DNA from: Roseiarcus sp963809245
GTDB taxonomy: Bacteria; Pseudomonadota; Alphaproteobacteria; Rhizobiales; Beijerinckiaceae
Assembly: GCA_963809245.1 (NCBI GenBank)
Contig: CAWEIU010000007.1
Coordinates: 1-64,000, forward strand
Reading direction: 5' to 3'
DNA: 64,000 nt
A model generated the notes under the pieces. That model saw only the letters and a list, made by a program, of their open reading frames with translations. It was not told the DNA's origin and ran no database searches. Shown piece by piece: positions 35,223-43,552 of this stretch (positions within the stretch are counted from its first letter, which is position 1; every line of letters starts with the position of its first letter). The position numbers were made by a program, and so were the translations under genes.

Positions 35223-36457
35223 GCTTGCGAGGCTTTTGCGCTGTTGAGCGCGTCAATGGCCTGTTCAAAGCAGGCGACTGGCGCCTGGGCGACCCCGACC
35301 CCGATCCATCCCGTTCGGCCATCGCGATGCGCGATGCCGGTGTGGATATCCACCGGCTGATTGAGCGCGACGACGCGCTCGGCGTCGAGGCCAAGGCCGA
35401 CGCCGGCCGGCCCGGCCAGCACCGGCGCGATGCGCGCATGCGCGTCGATAAATAGAGCGCGCATGCGCCGACCCGCCTCGATCGCCTCTAGCCAATTGCG
35501 GCCGGTCGCTCGGCTCAGCTCAGGGGCCGCGTGAGTGATCGCCCCGCCCAAGCCATAGGCCTCCATGATCGCGCTATCGCCGAGATCGGGCTGCGCATCC
35601 GTCTCGACGAAGGGCGCGAAGAGACCGCCCTTTGGGATCGTCGCCGGCGCCGTGAACCATTGCTTGCCGGCGCCGGCCACCCGAATGCCGCATTCAACCC
35701 CGTTGCGCGCCACAGCCGTCACGATCGACGAGCCGGCAACGCCGCTTGCCTGGTCGAGCGCAAGCTTCGCGGAGGCCATGGCGTAGTTGAGGAAATGCTG
35801 GGGATTGGCGAGCAACCAGGCCCGCACGGCGTTATCCAGCGAATCGAGGGCGCGCGTGAAGGCCGCCATTCCGCCGACATTGCGTTGATGCACGTCGTCG
35901 CCGAGCGCGACGCCCTCGGCGACAAGCGGCGTCACCGACAAGCCTTCGCCCGGCAAGGCGCGCGCCAAAGCCGGGCCGAGGACTTCGTCGAGCCATCGAA
36001 GGCCTGCGGCGACGGCTTCGTCATAGACGCCGAAGCGCAGCGCCTTGCGGCCCGCTTCTGCGAGCGTCGCGTACGTCACGCCGTCGCCGTTGCGATTTTC
36101 GACACGGACGAGCGCCTGACCGGGCCGCACGACGCCAGCCATCGGCGACACGACGCCAAGGTCGTGATTGGCGTGCAGCCTGATCTCGCCACTCAGGATA
36201 AGGCGCTGCGCTTCCTCGCGACTGGCCGCCCAACCCTCATGCAGAACGGCGCCGGACAACGCGCCCAGGACAGGGAGCGGAATCGCCGCCGGAGAGCGGA
36301 AAGGCGGTCCCGCATGCCCGAGTTCGCCCTCGCCGAGGCGCAGCGCCTCGCTGGCTTTCACAACCCCCGTGAGCATGGGATCGGCGTCGCCAATGCGCCG
36401 CACTGCCAATTGGTTCGCCTTTCGGCGCGCCGCGCTCTGTGTTTCGTTCGCAATCAT
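35219..36457 (-). CDS. DUF1116 protein (AllG/YahG-like, oxamate carbamoyltransferase subunit family)
   Basis: 412 residues. Signature segments of DUF1116: NHDLGVVSPMAGVVRPGQALVRVENRNGDGVTYATLAEAGRKALRFG, GDDVHQRNVGG, ANPQHFLNYAMASAKLALDQASGVAGSSIVTAVARNGVECGIRVAG, KQWFTAPA and DAQPDLGDSAIMEAYGLGGAI. In allantoin-fermenting bacteria the AllF-AllG-AllH complex (AllG being DUF1116) transfers a carbamoyl group between oxalurate and phosphate. Here it is alone: no FdrA-like AllF or DUF2877 AllH gene is present, so another substrate or partner is implied. It follows the ferredoxin gene after 17 bases and overlaps the next gene by four. Confidence 0.85.
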   Translation of the reverse strand: MIANETQSAARRKANQLAVRRIGDADPMLTGVVKASEALRLGEGELGHAGPPFRSPAAIPLPVLGALSGAVLHEGWAASREEAQRLILSGEIRLHANHDLGVVSPMAGVVRPGQALVRVENRNGDGVTYATLAEAGRKALRFGVYDEAVAAGLRWLDEVLGPALARALPGEGLSVTPLVAEGVALGDDVHQRNVGGMAAFTRALDSLDNAVRAWLLANPQHFLNYAMASAKLALDQASGVAGSSIVTAVARNGVECGIRVAGAGKQWFTAPATIPKGGLFAPFVETDAQPDLGDSAIMEAYGLGGAITHAAPELSRATGRNWLEAIEAGRRMRALFIDAHARIAPVLAGPAGVGLGLDAERVVALNQPVDIHTGIAHRDGRTGWIGVGVAQAPVACFEQAIDALNSAKASQA

Positions 36458-36474
36458 GATCGCAAAGGTCCAAT

Positions 36475-36814
36475 TCAGTGAGGCGTGCCGTCGGGTTCGG
36501 TCAAGCGATAGCTGAGGTCGCCCTCCGTGCCGGCGGCTTTGATCCCGCGCCAGCCGAGCGCGCGGCGATAGCTGCCGAGCCGACCCGAGGCGATCAGCTC
36601 TTGCTCGTCGACCGCTTCCCGCGCGTCCCTCAGCGGCGAGACGTAAAGCGCATCGACCGGACAATAGAGTTCGCAAAGGAAGCATGTCTGACAATCATCG
36701 AGCCGTGCGATGACAGGGACGTCGCCGGACACGGCGTCGAACACATTGTCGGGACAAGCCGACGACGCAGGCGTCGCACTTGATGCATCGCTCGGAACTG
36801 ACGAGTTCGATCAT
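36475..36814 (-). CDS. 2[4Fe-4S] ferredoxin-like subunit (frameshifted)
   Basis: From ATG 36814 the frame reads MIELVSSERCIKCDACVV and then continues in another frame as CPDNVFDAVSGDVPVIARLDDCQTCFLCELYCPVDALYVSP...DGTPH. One surplus base at about 36757-36763 explains the break. Restored, it is ~112 residues with CxxCxxCx3CP and CxxCx2Cx3CP, i.e. two [4Fe-4S] clusters, plus a ~45-residue C-terminal tail. Its ATG overlaps the flavoprotein stop (ATGA), so it is the electron-transfer partner of that flavoprotein, much as in AprAB-like or fumarate-reductase-like pairs. Confidence 0.85.
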
Positions 36815-38364
36815 GGCGCGCTCGCGGACGGACGGACCGATATCTCGTCGAGGCCGTTGATCTCGAGCGTGCGAGATTGCGCGGGGTCGACCGCTTGATG
36901 ATCGCGGCGGCGATGGATGCCCCGCGTTTCGGATCTCGCGAGCGCGCCGGAATAAATCCATCGCGCGGTCGCAACCATCGCCGCCGCCTCGCGGTTGCGA
37001 TAGAGCGCTTTGCGGTCCACGCGCGCGCCGCCCGTTCGGCGTGCGAGCCGCCAGGCGTCGTTCAACCTGTGCAGGGCGCCGCGCATGTCGTCGGCTTCGC
37101 GCTGAAAATTCCGCTCGAGCGGGAACATCTCCGCCTGCACGCCCTCGATGCACTCGGAAAGTTCGAGCGCCCCCTCGCCGGTAAGGCCGGCCTGTCCGAG
37201 CGCCGTCGCGGGCCGGTCGTGCAAGCGCGGACCAAGACCCTTCGCGTCAGCGGCGGCCGATCGTCCGGCCCAGGCGCCGGAGGCGATCGCCCAGGTCGAG
37301 TTCGGACCGCCGCCGCCGCTGACGGCGCCGACGACGGGTTCGCGCGAAGCCGCGTCGCCAGCGGCGTAGAGGCCGGGAACAGACGTCGCGCCGCCCGAGT
37401 CGGTCCGTAATCCGCCGACGCCGCGCACCGTCCCCTCATAGCGCAGCGTCACGGGAAAGCGCTGACGAAACGGATCAATTCCCTGCCGGTCCAGCGCCAG
37501 GAAAATGTTGGGCTGCCCTCGACGCAGCCCCTCCTGAATGTCGGGCGCGGCCTTGTCGATGACGGCGAACACCGGTCCTGCCGGCAGGTGTCGGGCGAGA
37601 AGCTCGAAGATGTCGCCGCCATCGAGTTCGCGGCCCCCGGCGTCCGTGAAAGTGGCCCAACTGTAGGGAAGATTTTTCGTGACGGTGGCGGCGACGTGCG
37701 AGACGCCATATTGGCCGGAGAACTCGAGTCCGGAGAGAACGGCGCCGGCCTCCGCGCCCATCAGAAGTCCGTCGCCGGTCAATCCGTAGGTGCCAAGCGC
37801 CTTGCTCATGAAGGCGCAGCCGCCGGTCGCGATGACGACGGAACCCGCGCGCACAGTCCAGCCAGCGCCGTTTCTGCGATCGACGCCTCGTGCCCCGACC
37901 ACGGCGCCATCGCTATGCAGGAGTTCGAGCGCTGGACTGTGGTCGAGCAGCTTGACGTTCAGCTTGTGCAGCCGCCGACGCAGCAATTGCATGGTGTCGG
38001 GTCCGCGCAGATTGCCGCGCCAGAGCGCGCCGCGCTCGTCCCTAGGGAAGACGTAGCCCCATTCGGTCAGGCGATGCAATTTGGCGTGGGCCTCGTCGAG
38101 CATCCGCTCGATCCAGTCGCCGCGGGCGAGATCGAAACCTTTAGCCAGACGCCGCTCGATCACCTGCATGCGCGCGGCGCTGCTTGGCGCAACGTCAATG
38201 ACGGCAGTATTGACGGCGGCCGTCGCACCGCTCGTGCCGACGCGCCCCTTGTCCGCCAGCGCGACGGTCGCGCCATGCTCGGCGGCCTCAATTGCCGCCC
38301 AAGCGCCGGCTGGCCCGCCGCCGAGCACGAGAACGTCGACTGCGAGAGAGACGTCCACGATCAC
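36811..38364 (-). CDS. fumarate reductase/AprA-like FAD flavoprotein
   Basis: 517 residues. N-terminal FAD site VDVLVLGGGPAGAWAAIEAAEHGATVALADKGRVGTSGATAAV, then the flavoprotein core: GGCAFMSKALGTYGLTGDGLLMGAEAGAVLSGLEFSGQYGV and the capping-domain loop. GLYAAGDAASREPVVGAVSGGGGPNSTWAIASGAWAGRSAA corresponds to the FAD-closing motif of the succinate dehydrogenase/fumarate reductase/APS reductase family. It lacks a C-terminal catalytic signature that would fix the substrate. GTG start 38364 overlaps the RidA stop. It pairs with the ferredoxin downstream, so a two-electron redox step on the imported compound is likely. Confidence 0.85.
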   Translation of the reverse strand: MIVDVSLAVDVLVLGGGPAGAWAAIEAAEHGATVALADKGRVGTSGATAAVNTAVIDVAPSSAARMQVIERRLAKGFDLARGDWIERMLDEAHAKLHRLTEWGYVFPRDERGALWRGNLRGPDTMQLLRRRLHKLNVKLLDHSPALELLHSDGAVVGARGVDRRNGAGWTVRAGSVVIATGGCAFMSKALGTYGLTGDGLLMGAEAGAVLSGLEFSGQYGVSHVAATVTKNLPYSWATFTDAGGRELDGGDIFELLARHLPAGPVFAVIDKAAPDIQEGLRRGQPNIFLALDRQGIDPFRQRFPVTLRYEGTVRGVGGLRTDSGGATSVPGLYAAGDAASREPVVGAVSGGGGPNSTWAIASGAWAGRSAAADAKGLGPRLHDRPATALGQAGLTGEGALELSECIEGVQAEMFPLERNFQREADDMRGALHRLNDAWRLARRTGGARVDRKALYRNREAAAMVATARWIYSGALARSETRGIHRRRDHQAVDPAQSRTLEINGLDEISVRPSASAP

Positions 38365-38762
38365 GCCGACCTGTAGAGAACAAGATCGATCTCCACCAAC
38401 GCGCCCCTGCCAAGCCGTGCAACGCCGATGGTGGTGCGGGAAGGAACCGCGTCGTCGTCGCGGAAATAGCGATGATAGACCTTGTTCAAGCCGTCAAAAT
38501 CGCGATCGAAATCGGCCAGATACAGCCGGACGAAGACGGCATCCTTCAGCGAGTAGCCCGCCGCTTCGACGATGGCGACGAGGTTCTGAAAGGTCTGCTC
38601 GGTTTGCGCCTCGATCCCCTCCGCAAAAGGGGAAGCGGGCGCGGCTGGATCGGTCGGCAACTGGCCGGTGACGTGGAGCCATCCGTCCGCCTCGGTGGCG
38701 TGGTGGTACTTGACCCCGCGCGGCGGCGGCGGCGCATGGGGAACGAGGTGACGCTTGATCAT
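38361..38762 (-). CDS. RidA (YjgF/YER057c/UK114) family protein
   Basis: 133 residues from ATG 38762. KYHHATEADGWLHVTGQLPTD, AEGIEAQTEQTFQNLVAIVEAAGYSLKDAVFVRLYLADFDRDFDGLNKVYHRYF and PSRTTIGVARLGRGALVEIDLVLYR give the trimeric RidA fold with the substrate-binding Arg in PSRTTIGV-type position. RidA enzymes hydrolyse reactive enamine/imine intermediates, suggesting that an amine is oxidised or eliminated in this pathway. It overlaps the flavoprotein start and lies 37 bases after the ABC permease gene. Confidence 0.88.
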   Translation of the reverse strand: MIKRHLVPHAPPPPRGVKYHHATEADGWLHVTGQLPTDPAAPASPFAEGIEAQTEQTFQNLVAIVEAAGYSLKDAVFVRLYLADFDRDFDGLNKVYHRYFRDDDAVPSRTTIGVARLGRGALVEIDLVLYRSA

Positions 38763-38799
38763 CGTGCTGTTCGATCCGTTATGTCTAAGGGAAAACCGG

Positions 38800-39645
38800 T
38801 CACTCGTGGCCCTGCCAGGGAGCGACGAGACGCTGGAGCCAGCGCAACCCGAGGTCCATGACGATTGCAACGGCGGCGATCACCAGGATGCCGAGGATGA
38901 CGACGTCGGTGACGAGAAAATCCGCGGCGCCCTTGATCATGAAGCCGAGGCCCTGGGTCGCGGCGACGAGCTCCGCGGCGACCAGCGTCGCCCAGCCCGT
39001 GCCCAATCCAATGCGCGTTCCCGAGAGAATGCTCGGCAGCGCATGCGGCAAAAGGACGAGAGTCACCACCTGGAGCCGCGAGGCGCCGAGCGCGCGGGCC
39101 GCATTGACGCGATCCTGCGACACCGAACGCAGGCCCTCGTTGGTCGCGATGATGATCGAGGGCAGGATGCCGAGCCCGATGACGAGAATCTTCGCCGTTT
39201 CGCCAATGCCGAACCAGATGATCACCAGCGGCAGATAGGCCAGCGGCGGAATTGGCCGATAGAATTCCAGCAGGGGCTCGATGACGCCCCTGGCGGTCTG
39301 GCTGAGGTTCATCGCGAACCCCAGGACGACGCCCGCGACGAAGGCGCCAGCGAGCGCCGCCAGCACGCGGCCAAGGCTGGCAAGACAATGCTGTAGAAGC
39401 GTCGCCCCTTCGAAGCCTTCGCTCGAGACCGCAAAGAACTTCGCGACGACGGCCTGCGGCGACGGCAGGAACATCGCCGGCGCGAGTTCGAGCTTGGCCG
39501 CGCCCCACCAGAGCAGAAGCACTGCGAGGCAGGTCGCGATCGAAACCTTGCCGACATAGGTCAATCGCCTGGCGGGACGGCGAGGCGTGGCCGGAGGCGA
39601 CAGGCTCTCGGCCGCCGCCGGCGCGGAAAGCGACGTTTCGCTCAT
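38800..39645 (-). CDS. tauC: taurine/sulfonate-type ABC transporter permease
   Basis: 281 residues, six membrane helices, SsuC/TauC family: SIATCLAVLLLWWGAAKL, FLPSPQAVVAKF, the cytoplasmic EAA loop DRVNAARALGASRLQVVTLVLLPHALPSILSGTRIGLGTGW, and AAELVAATQGLGFMIKGAADFLVTDVVILGI. The EAA loop (GASxxxxxxxVxLPxALP) docks the ATPase. Its ATG overlaps the ATPase stop (ATGA). Substrate specificity comes from the TauA-like binding protein, so the gene symbol is by relationship, not proof. Confidence 0.88.
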   Translation of the reverse strand: MSETSLSAPAAAESLSPPATPRRPARRLTYVGKVSIATCLAVLLLWWGAAKLELAPAMFLPSPQAVVAKFFAVSSEGFEGATLLQHCLASLGRVLAALAGAFVAGVVLGFAMNLSQTARGVIEPLLEFYRPIPPLAYLPLVIIWFGIGETAKILVIGLGILPSIIIATNEGLRSVSQDRVNAARALGASRLQVVTLVLLPHALPSILSGTRIGLGTGWATLVAAELVAATQGLGFMIKGAADFLVTDVVILGILVIAAVAIVMDLGLRWLQRLVAPWQGHE

Positions 39646-40436
39646 GCGGCGGCTCCGGCGAGCTGGCCGGTAGAAAAGACGAGCGCTTTGACCCGCTCCC
39701 GCATGGCGACGAACTCGGGCTGCGACTTGATTTCGCCGGCCTTCAAACCCGCCGCGAACTGACGGGCGAATCCGAGGTCGATGGAAGCGACGACGCGCCC
39801 CGGCCGCGGCGACATGACGAGCAGCTTGGTCGCCATGAAGACCGCTTCGTCGATGCCGTGCGTGATGAAAAAGACGCTCTTCTTCGTTCGCGCCCAGATG
39901 TCGAGAATGAGTTCCTGCATTTGCTCTCGCGTCAAAGCGTCCAGCGCGCCGAGCGGTTCATCCATGAGGAGGACGTCCGGGTCCGCCGTCAGCGCCCTCG
40001 CCAGTCCAACCCGCTGCCGCATCCCGCCCGACAATTGCCAGATGCGGCGATGCTCGACGCCTTCGAGGCCGACCAGCGCGAGCATGGCGCGGGCGCGCTC
40101 ATGCCGCTCGCGGCGCGACGTTCCTTTGAGACGAAGCCCGAAAGCGACATTGTCGATCACGTCGAGCCAAGGCATCAGCGCGCCATGCTGAAAAACGACG
40201 CCGCGTTCCGCGCCGGGACCCTTGATCGCTCGCACGCCCAGGGTGACTGATCCCGACGTCGGCTGCAGGAATCCCGCCATGAGATTGAGCAGCGTCGTCT
40301 TGCCGCACCCCGACGCGCCGAGCGCCACCACGAAGCTGCCCGGCTCGACCACGACCGAAACACGATCGAGCGCGCTGACGCTTCCCGCGGCCGCCTCGTA
40401 CCGCACGACGACGTTCCGGACATCAAGGACGGCCAT
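39642..40436 (-). CDS. tauB: taurine/sulfonate-type ABC transporter ATP-binding protein
   Basis: 264 residues from ATG 40436, chosen because GAGAGG lies 7 bases upstream; ATG 40442 and 40487 are alternatives. Walker A ALGASGCGKTTLLNLMAGF, Q-loop VFQHGALMPWLDVIDNVAFGLRLKG, signature LSGGMRQRVGLARAL, Walker B VLLMDEPLGALDALT, switch FFITHGIDEAVFMATKLLVMSPRPGRV, typical of SsuB/TauB. It couples ATP hydrolysis to import with TauC/TauA. Confidence 0.92.
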   Translation of the reverse strand: MAVLDVRNVVVRYEAAAGSVSALDRVSVVVEPGSFVVALGASGCGKTTLLNLMAGFLQPTSGSVTLGVRAIKGPGAERGVVFQHGALMPWLDVIDNVAFGLRLKGTSRRERHERARAMLALVGLEGVEHRRIWQLSGGMRQRVGLARALTADPDVLLMDEPLGALDALTREQMQELILDIWARTKKSVFFITHGIDEAVFMATKLLVMSPRPGRVVASIDLGFARQFAAGLKAGEIKSQPEFVAMRERVKALVFSTGQLAGAAA

Positions 40437-40457
40437 CGCCATACCTCTCAAATAAGC

Positions 40458-40484
40458 GAGGGCCTCCGACACGCTGAGGCCCTC
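40458..40484 (-). terminator. intra-operon hairpin between tauA and tauB
   Basis: A perfect 9-bp inverted repeat, GAGGGCCTC (40458-40466) and GAGGCCCTC (40476-40484), with a 9-base loop, lies 27 bases after the tauA stop and just before the tauB ribosome site. No U-run follows, so it is more likely a partial terminator or a 3' stabiliser keeping binding-protein levels above those of the membrane subunits. Confidence 0.6.
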
Positions 40485-40511
40485 CAATTTCGTTGATTGA
40501 TTTGGCGGCGG

Positions 40512-41507
40512 CTATTGGGTCGCGGCGGCCTTGACGAAATCCGGCGTGACGGTCGCCGCATAGCTCGGCAGGAGCGCGTCGACCTTCTTCTGATCCTTCA
40601 GGAAAGCGGCGGTCGCAGCGATCGCGTCGGCAGTGCCTTTGCCGAGCAGCGCGTCGGAAGCCTGCTCGTCGGCGAGCGGATAATAGGCGCCGTCGATCTC
40701 GTCGAAAATATCCTCGACCTTGGCGCCGTTGAAGTCTGCGATCTTCTTGGCGAGCGGCGTCCCCGCCTTGTAGTCCTCCGGATGGCTGCGGAAATGGGCG
40801 AAGCTGTCGAGCGTGACTTTCGCGAACGCCTTGAGCGCGTCAGGGTGCTTGACGGCGAAGTCCTTGCGGGTAATCCACGCCACGAACGTCGGACCGCCGA
40901 GCTTGGCGACCTCGGCGGAGTCGATCAGCACCTTGCCATTCGTCTTGGCGGCAGCGAGGACCGGATCCCAGACATAAGCGGCGTCAATGTCGCCGCGCGC
41001 AAAGGCCGCTGCGATCTCCGGCGGCTGCAGGTTGAGGATGTTCACCTTGGACTGGTCGACGCCGAAGTGCCTCAGGGCGAACAGCAGGCTGTAATGGCTG
41101 GTCGAAACGAACGGAACCGCGACCTTCTTGCCGACGAGATCCTTTAGCTCGTTGATGCCGGATCCGTTGCGAACCACCAGCGCCTCGGCCTTGCCGATGA
41201 GACCGGCGACCAGGAAGGCCTCGATCGGCGCGCCGCGCGTGACGCCGGCCGCCAGAGGGCTTGAACCGGCATAGCCGATGTCGATGCCGCCGGAAGCAAG
41301 GGCGGCGATGACGCTCGCGCCCGAGTCGAATTTGCGCCATTCGATCTTGCTGCCGGTCGCTTTTTCATAAGCGCCGTCAACGATCGCGGCATGCGAGGGA
41401 TCGGGTTCGTTCTGGTAGCCGATCCGGATCGTGTCTCCGGCCGCTTGCGCCTGCACGGCGAACAGCGCCATCGCGCTTGCCGCCAGCATTTTCCCCAGAA
41501 TCTTCAT
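40512..41507 (-). CDS. tauA: TauA-like ABC transporter substrate-binding protein
   Basis: 331 residues. Signal peptide MKILGKMLAASAMALFAVQAQAA. The mature protein keeps TauA landmarks: IRIGYQNEPDPSHAAI, EWRKFDSGASVIAALASGGIDIGYAGSSPLA, GKKVAVPFVSTSHYSLLFALRHFGVD, LQPPEIAAAFARGDIDAAYVWDPVL and WITRKDFAVKHPDALKAFAKV. TauA binds taurine in the periplasm; the pocket motifs WRKFDSGAS and STSHYSLL are the same, but no TauD dioxygenase or Tpa/Xsc gene is present, so the ligand may be another small sulfonate or zwitterion. First gene of the operon, with an AT-rich palindrome in its promoter. Confidence 0.87.
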   Translation of the reverse strand: MKILGKMLAASAMALFAVQAQAAGDTIRIGYQNEPDPSHAAIVDGAYEKATGSKIEWRKFDSGASVIAALASGGIDIGYAGSSPLAAGVTRGAPIEAFLVAGLIGKAEALVVRNGSGINELKDLVGKKVAVPFVSTSHYSLLFALRHFGVDQSKVNILNLQPPEIAAAFARGDIDAAYVWDPVLAAAKTNGKVLIDSAEVAKLGGPTFVAWITRKDFAVKHPDALKAFAKVTLDSFAHFRSHPEDYKAGTPLAKKIADFNGAKVEDIFDEIDGAYYPLADEQASDALLGKGTADAIAATAAFLKDQKKVDALLPSYAATVTPDFVKAAATQ

Positions 41508-41602
41508 TTGCCATCCATTGTTGCGAGGCGGCGCCCGGAACGACCGGCGCTGTAGGAGCGTCGGCGCCGCCCAACAACGCCCTGGCGAGCTGGGGAAGTC
41601 AA

Positions 41603-41619
41603 CTAAATCTACAATTTAG
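41603..41619. promoter_or_regulatory. AT-rich palindrome upstream of tauA
   Basis: CTAAATCTACAATTTAG: 6-bp arms CTAAAT/ATTTAG with a 5-base spacer, about 95 bases before the tauA ATG, in an otherwise GC-rich region. It is the kind of site used by LysR, GntR or Rrf2-type regulators. No regulator gene is adjacent. Confidence 0.4.
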
Positions 41620-41682
41620 ATGTTTTAATGCAACGCCCTCACGTTTAGAAGCGCGGCGCCGCGTGATGGAAACGGAGGGCCC

Positions 41683-41852
41683 TCATCCGGCGCTTCGCGC
41701 CACCTTCCTGAGGCGAATGCGCAGCATTCGTCCGCTCCCGCAAGCGGGAGAAGGGATTAAGCGGCGCCGCAAGCCCCCTCTCCCGCATAGCCCGTCGAAA
41801 GACGGGCGTCCTTTCGGACGCCCTAGCGGGAGAGGGTTGGGGTGAGGGTGAG
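41683..41852. repeat. REP-like palindromic element
   Basis: This intergenic segment contains nested hairpins: GCGCTTCGCGC, CTCCCGCAAGCGGGAG, GTCGAAAGACGGGCGTC and TTTCGGACG, with outer boundaries CCCTCATCC and GGGGTGAGGG-like. Such CTCTCCCGC...GCGGGAGAGGG elements recur between genes in many Rhizobiales genomes and are probably REP/RPE-type non-autonomous repeats, here between convergent ends of transcription. The flanks to 41902 contain nothing else. Confidence 0.7.
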
Positions 41853-41902
41853 AGGCAACGTGGTGATTGGCCAACATTTACGGACCTCGCGCAGCCAGCC
41901 GG

Positions 41903-42670
41903 CTATCGCCATGTCCAGGTCATTGTGGCCGCGAGAGGCGCGTCGGGGGTGACGATCCTGGGATTGGGCAGGTTCAGTGAATTTGGTGGCGCCGTCCACG
42001 GTTCGACGCACACGCCCGCCTCTTCCCTATCGTAGATGACCCAGTCCTCGCAGTCCGAGCCGACCGTGAGTTCCAGCACGCCCGGCCAACGCACGACGGG
42101 GTCCGCGCTGAGATCGCGGAAGCAATAATCCCATGGCCGCGGGACCGGAGCCGTAAGCTCCCCGCTCGGAAGGCCCGTGGCGTCATTGGCCCACATCGAT
42201 CCCGGTCTGACGTCAAGCTCGAGTTCGGATCCGGCGAGGCGGCGCACGAACCAGGGATGCCAGCCGACAGCCGCCGGCATGACTTCGCGCGCATGCACCT
42301 CGATGCGGAACGTCGCTCGACCCGGGCTGAGCTGAGTGCGCTGCACCACACGACAGGGCCACGGCCAGGGGGCGCCGAGTTCGACGCTCAATTCTCCGTC
42401 GCCCGTGACCTGCCAAGGTCGATCGGTGACGAGACCATGCAAGGCGTGCGGTCCGCTGTTGGCGGGGAACCGATGTTGGGCCCCTCCGTAATTCAGGCGA
42501 GCGTCACGCAGCCGGCCGACCCACGGCGCCATGACGAAACTGCCGAAGTGGTAGATGTCGCTGCCGTTCGCCACCAGCAGTTCGTGATCGCGGACGCGGA
42601 ACGAGGTCAGCCGGCCGCCGTCGGCTGGGTCGAAGGTCGCGGCGCAGTCCTCGGAGATGATCCGCATCAT
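41903..42670 (-). CDS. aldose 1-epimerase family protein
   Basis: About 255 residues. Galactose-mutarotase-like fold: GGRLTSFRVRDHELLVANG, FGSFVMAPWVGRLRDARLNYGG, GPHALHGLVTDRPW (catalytic His region), VGWHPWFVRR (second catalytic His in HPWF) and GVCVEPWTAPPNSLN (catalytic Glu in EPWT). It interconverts alpha and beta anomers of an aldose. The ATG at 42670 overlaps the SDR stop (ATGA), which decides the start over 42682. Last gene of module C, it would prepare the anomer for the SDR sugar dehydrogenase. Confidence 0.9.
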   Translation of the reverse strand: MMRIISEDCAATFDPADGGRLTSFRVRDHELLVANGSDIYHFGSFVMAPWVGRLRDARLNYGGAQHRFPANSGPHALHGLVTDRPWQVTGDGELSVELGAPWPWPCRVVQRTQLSPGRATFRIEVHAREVMPAAVGWHPWFVRRLAGSELELDVRPGSMWANDATGLPSGELTAPVPRPWDYCFRDLSADPVVRWPGVLELTVGSDCEDWVIYDREEAGVCVEPWTAPPNSLNLPNPRIVTPDAPLAATMTWTWR

Positions 42671-43533
42671 TGCGCCGTCCATCCGCCGTCGACCACGAGA
42701 ACCGTTCCGGTGACCATCCGACCGGCGTCCGAGGCAAGGTAGACGATCGCGCTCGCGACGTCGTCGGTAAGGGCGAATGTGCCGAGCGGAATCTTGCCGA
42801 GAACAGAGGCTCGCATTGTGGGCTCATCCAGTATGGGCGCAGTGCCGGGCGTGTAGATGAAAGTCGGCGCAACGGCGTTCACCGTGATCGCGTCCTTCGC
42901 CCACTCGAGCGCGAGCGTCTTGGTCAACATGTTCAGGCCGCCCTTGCTGGCGCAATAGACCGCGGCGTCGGGAAGACCGACGAGGCCGCCTTGCGAACTG
43001 ATGTTGATGATGCGCCCGCCCCGGGCCGCCGCCGCCATCGTGCGCGCGACAGCCTTGCTCATGAAGAACACGCCGCGCAGGTTCACCGCCATCATCTCGT
43101 CCCAGTCCGCCTCCGTGACGTCGAAAGCGGCGCGCGCGAAACCGAGGCCCGCATTGTTGACGAGAACGTCGATGCGGCCGTGCGCGGCGACGATGGCCGA
43201 CACGGCTTCGTCAATCGACGCGACGTCCCGCACGTCAAGCCGCTGGGGATAGACGGTGAAGCCGCGAGATTGCGCCTCGGAGGCGATCGCAGCAAGGTCG
43301 GTGTCGGTGCGCGCCGTCGGGACGATGATAGCGCCGGTCTCGGCGAGCAGGCCGACGAGTTCGCGCCCAATCCCCTTCGAGGCGCCGGTGACGACGACGA
43401 CGCGCCCGCTGAGATTGAAGCGCTCCTGAACCGCGGACGGGTTCGCCCCGGGGTTTTCCCTGGTCGTTGGAGTTCGTTGATCGTTGCCAGTTGACACAGC
43501 GCCTATCCTTTTTTCAACGGGTGCAATCGCCAC
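42667..43533 (-). CDS. SDR family sugar/polyol dehydrogenase
   Basis: 288 residues including a ~40-residue variable N-terminus. VVVVTGASKGIGRELVGLLAETG, VLVNNAGLGFARAAFDVTEADWDEMMAVNLRGVFFMSKAVARTM, IINISSQGGLVGLPDAAVYCASKGGLNML (Ser-Tyr-Lys), TVNAVAPTFIYTPGT and LVVDGGW. The classical SDR group includes glucose, fucose and arabinose 1-dehydrogenases and 2-deoxy-gluconate dehydrogenases. In module C, downstream of a ribose-type importer and upstream of an aldose epimerase, oxidation of an imported sugar at C1 is the simplest reading. Confidence 0.88.
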   Translation of the reverse strand: MAIAPVEKRIGAVSTGNDQRTPTTRENPGANPSAVQERFNLSGRVVVVTGASKGIGRELVGLLAETGAIIVPTARTDTDLAAIASEAQSRGFTVYPQRLDVRDVASIDEAVSAIVAAHGRIDVLVNNAGLGFARAAFDVTEADWDEMMAVNLRGVFFMSKAVARTMAAAARGGRIINISSQGGLVGLPDAAVYCASKGGLNMLTKTLALEWAKDAITVNAVAPTFIYTPGTAPILDEPTMRASVLGKIPLGTFALTDDVASAIVYLASDAGRMVTGTVLVVDGGWTAQ

Positions 43534-43552
43534 AGCATCGCGCCGCCCGCGA

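Noticed and set aside
40512..41507. Nitrate/bicarbonate (NrtA/CmpA) receptor
   Set aside because: The WRKFDSGAS, GSSPLA and STSHYSLL segments match TauA rather than NrtA, and no nitrate assimilation genes are near.
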